From positions 1 through 52,201 of the forward strand of contig CAJOIA010000012.1 in the NCBI GenBank assembly GCA_905234505.1: a stretch of 52,201 nucleotides of DNA. The letters run 5' to 3'. The notes under the pieces were generated by a model. That model saw only the letters and a program-made list of their open reading frames with translations. It was not told where the DNA came from and ran no database searches. The translations under genes were made by a program, and so were the position numbers. Positions 51,455-52,201 of the stretch are shown one piece after another; the stretch's first letter is position 1; every line of letters begins with the position of its first letter. Source of the DNA: an uncultured Selenomonadaceae bacterium (GTDB taxonomy: Bacteria > Bacillota > Negativicutes > Selenomonadales > Selenomonadaceae).

Positions 51455-51999
51455 TGATTCAAGAGGTTCTGATAGTTGAAGGGAAATCTGATGTGGCGGC
51501 GATAAATCGGGCAGTTGAAGCGGATTGCATTATCACCAATGGATTTCATTTCAGCAAAAAAACTTTGTTGGATATAGCGGCGGCGTATAATCGGCGTGGG
51601 ATAATTATTTTGACTGATCCCGATGTTGCCGGTGAAAATATCCGAAAATATTTGTGCAAGAAATTTCCTGCCGCTAAAAACGCCTACGTGCCCCGTGACG
51701 CGGCGACAGCTGGTTTAGACATAGGAATAGAAAATGCGTCGCCAAAGGCTATTGTCGAGGCGCTGAGTGTGCTTAGAACGGCTGTTATCGAGCCGCGCAA
51801 TGAATTTACCGCTGCTGAAATGGTTGGACTTGGATTGTCGGGCGGCGTGCATAGTTCAGTCCTGCGCGATAAAATTGGAGCGGCGCTGGGTATTGGTTAT
51901 GGCAATGTCAAAACTTTTGTTAAGCGGCTGAATAATTACGGCGTCACTCGCGCAGAATTTACGGAGGCGTTGAAAAATGTTACATCCGAGAATAGCTGA
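51454..51999 (+). CDS. rnmV: ribonuclease M5
   Basis: A Toprim-domain nuclease (181 residues) that matures the 5S rRNA precursor. The catalytic Glu is in VLIVEGKSDVAAI and the acidic pair in IILTDPDVAGENIRKYL; YVPRDAATAGLDIGIENASP is diagnostic. The ribosome site GGAGG lies within the end of the MmeI remnant. It overlaps the rsmA start by 23 bases; rnmV-rsmA is the usual Firmicutes order. Confidence 0.95.
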   Translation: MIQEVLIVEGKSDVAAINRAVEADCIITNGFHFSKKTLLDIAAAYNRRGIIILTDPDVAGENIRKYLCKKFPAAKNAYVPRDAATAGLDIGIENASPKAIVEALSVLRTAVIEPRNEFTAAEMVGLGLSGGVHSSVLRDKIGAALGIGYGNVKTFVKRLNNYGVTRAEFTEALKNVTSENS

Positions 52000-52201
52000 C
52001 GTATCGGCAACGCGGCATATTTTAAAAACATTTAACTTGCGTGCGTCAAAAAGATTGGGGCAAAATTTTTTAATCGAAGCTGCGGTAGTGCAGGCAATAG
52101 TGAATGCAGCGGAAATTGCGGAAGGCGACGAAGTTTTAGAAATTGGACCAGGTATCGGCACATTGACGCAAGGATTATTGGAAGCGGGCGCGCACGTCAC
52201 G
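51977..52201 (+). CDS. rsmA: 16S rRNA dimethyladenosine methyltransferase, N-terminal part
   Basis: The first 75 codons of the KsgA enzyme, which dimethylates two adenines in the 16S rRNA 3' hairpin. FNLRASKRLGQNFLIE is the family N-terminal signature and VLEIGPGIGTLTQGLLEAGAHV the SAM-binding motif I. ATG 51977 follows GGAGG by nine bases. The window ends inside the gene. Confidence 0.95.
   Translation, partial: MLHPRIADVSATRHILKTFNLRASKRLGQNFLIEAAVVQAIVNAAEIAEGDEVLEIGPGIGTLTQGLLEAGAHVT

Larger units (their letters stand above)
1283..51955. other. dispersed octamer TCGCGCAG/CTGCGCGA, 63 copies
   Basis: By hand I find TCGCGCAG on the plus strand at 1283, 3515, 6115, 10028, 10433, 11075, 11245, 12885, 13363, 13592, 15138, 15271, 17637, 17986, 20014, 21290, 22710, 24532, 26039, 28516, 29029, 29441, 36059, 38937, 39564, 43624, 44531, 45264, 46771, 48583, 49642, 51948. 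CTGCGCGA occurs at 3787, 8463, 9310, 9585, 9648, 10179, 11380, 15171, 16614, 17545, 22203, 23057, 24044, 24780, 25649, 28217, 31378, 32713, 34163, 36323, 38315, 38659, 39115, 43491, 43959, 44679, 44953, 48350, 49376, 49586, 51862. That is 32 and 31. The base following TCGCGCAG is A or G in about four fifths of cases and almost never C. All but two copies (1283 and 26039) lie in genes. Confidence 0.88.

Noticed and set aside
1-52201. Chi- or KOPS-like role for the octamer
   Set aside because: Those words are strongly skewed to one strand; here the count is 32 versus 31 and does not follow gene direction.

Overview
The window looks like a chromosomal segment of a low-to-moderate GC, Gram-positive-lineage (Firmicutes) bacterium. 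I suspect a Negativicutes-type (Selenomonas/Veillonella relative) genome, but no single gene proves that rank. Pointers are the ylm/sepF/divIVA division cluster, CtsR, DivIVA, ribonuclease M5, an HPr/fructose PTS system, an FlhB-like C-terminal protein, HypA, and a MqnP-like prenyltransferase. I recognise no tRNA, rRNA, CRISPR array, prophage or intact insertion sequence.

Layout. 1-4.9 kb (minus): a frameshifted ArsB/NhaD-type permease, a small hypothetical, glnS, an HD phosphohydrolase, ctsR. 5.0-8.0 kb (plus): dnaG-rpoD. 8.3-26.0 kb (minus): one long run holding hisH-hisA-hisF-hisIE, a secreted polysaccharide deacetylase, yggS-sepF, a four-gene glycan island, ylmH-divIVA-lspA-rluD, a DUF47/PiT phosphate pair, murI, a cobA-hemD fusion and hemB. 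26.1-35.6 kb (plus): a ManA-ROK fusion, comF, hypA, a UbiA-type prenyltransferase, then a fructose operon (fruK, orphan EIIAB, a phase-variable secreted protein, fruA, mtlD). 35.7-42.7 kb: a SprA-like protein, galU, a tyrosine phosphatase, a DUF2939-like membrane-anchored protein, a DUF262/DUF1524 protein, a secreted GH32 fructosidase and a Crh-like HPr. 43.0-52.2 kb (plus): FlhB-like, MetH-activation-like, dapF, gmk-rpoZ-coaBC, a 14 x 81-bp tandem repeat, a PAS-GGDEF protein, an ElyC-like protein, tmk, a MmeI-type restriction enzyme remnant, rnmV and the start of rsmA.

How the parts fit. The secreted GH32 enzyme, fructose PTS, FruK, MtlD and an HPr paralogue that has lost its catalytic histidine form a fructan/fructose theme. 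The glycan island (glycosyltransferase, sugar ketoisomerase-like tandem cupin, sugar aminotransferase, FkbM methyltransferase) splits the usual sepF-ylmH neighbourhood and probably decorates a surface polymer or protein.

The most unusual content is not in single genes. (1) The octamer TCGCGCAG occurs 63 times by my hand count, against about 1.6 expected with equal base use. It is evenly split between strands and nearly always inside genes, which suggests a DNA-uptake-like or HIP1-like genome signature. (2) Three G/C homopolymers of 9-10 bases lie in surface-related genes. Two currently switch the gene off; the third sits exactly at the join of two duplicated cupin domains. (3) Four copies of a 3'-end element lie directly after genes and end in hairpins whose stems differ but stay self-complementary around a fixed loop. 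(4) Degenerate heptamer (TTAGTGA-like) elements supply stop codons, start codons and ribosome binding sites, and add an in-frame insert to MurI. (5) There is an indel-free 81-bp tandem array.
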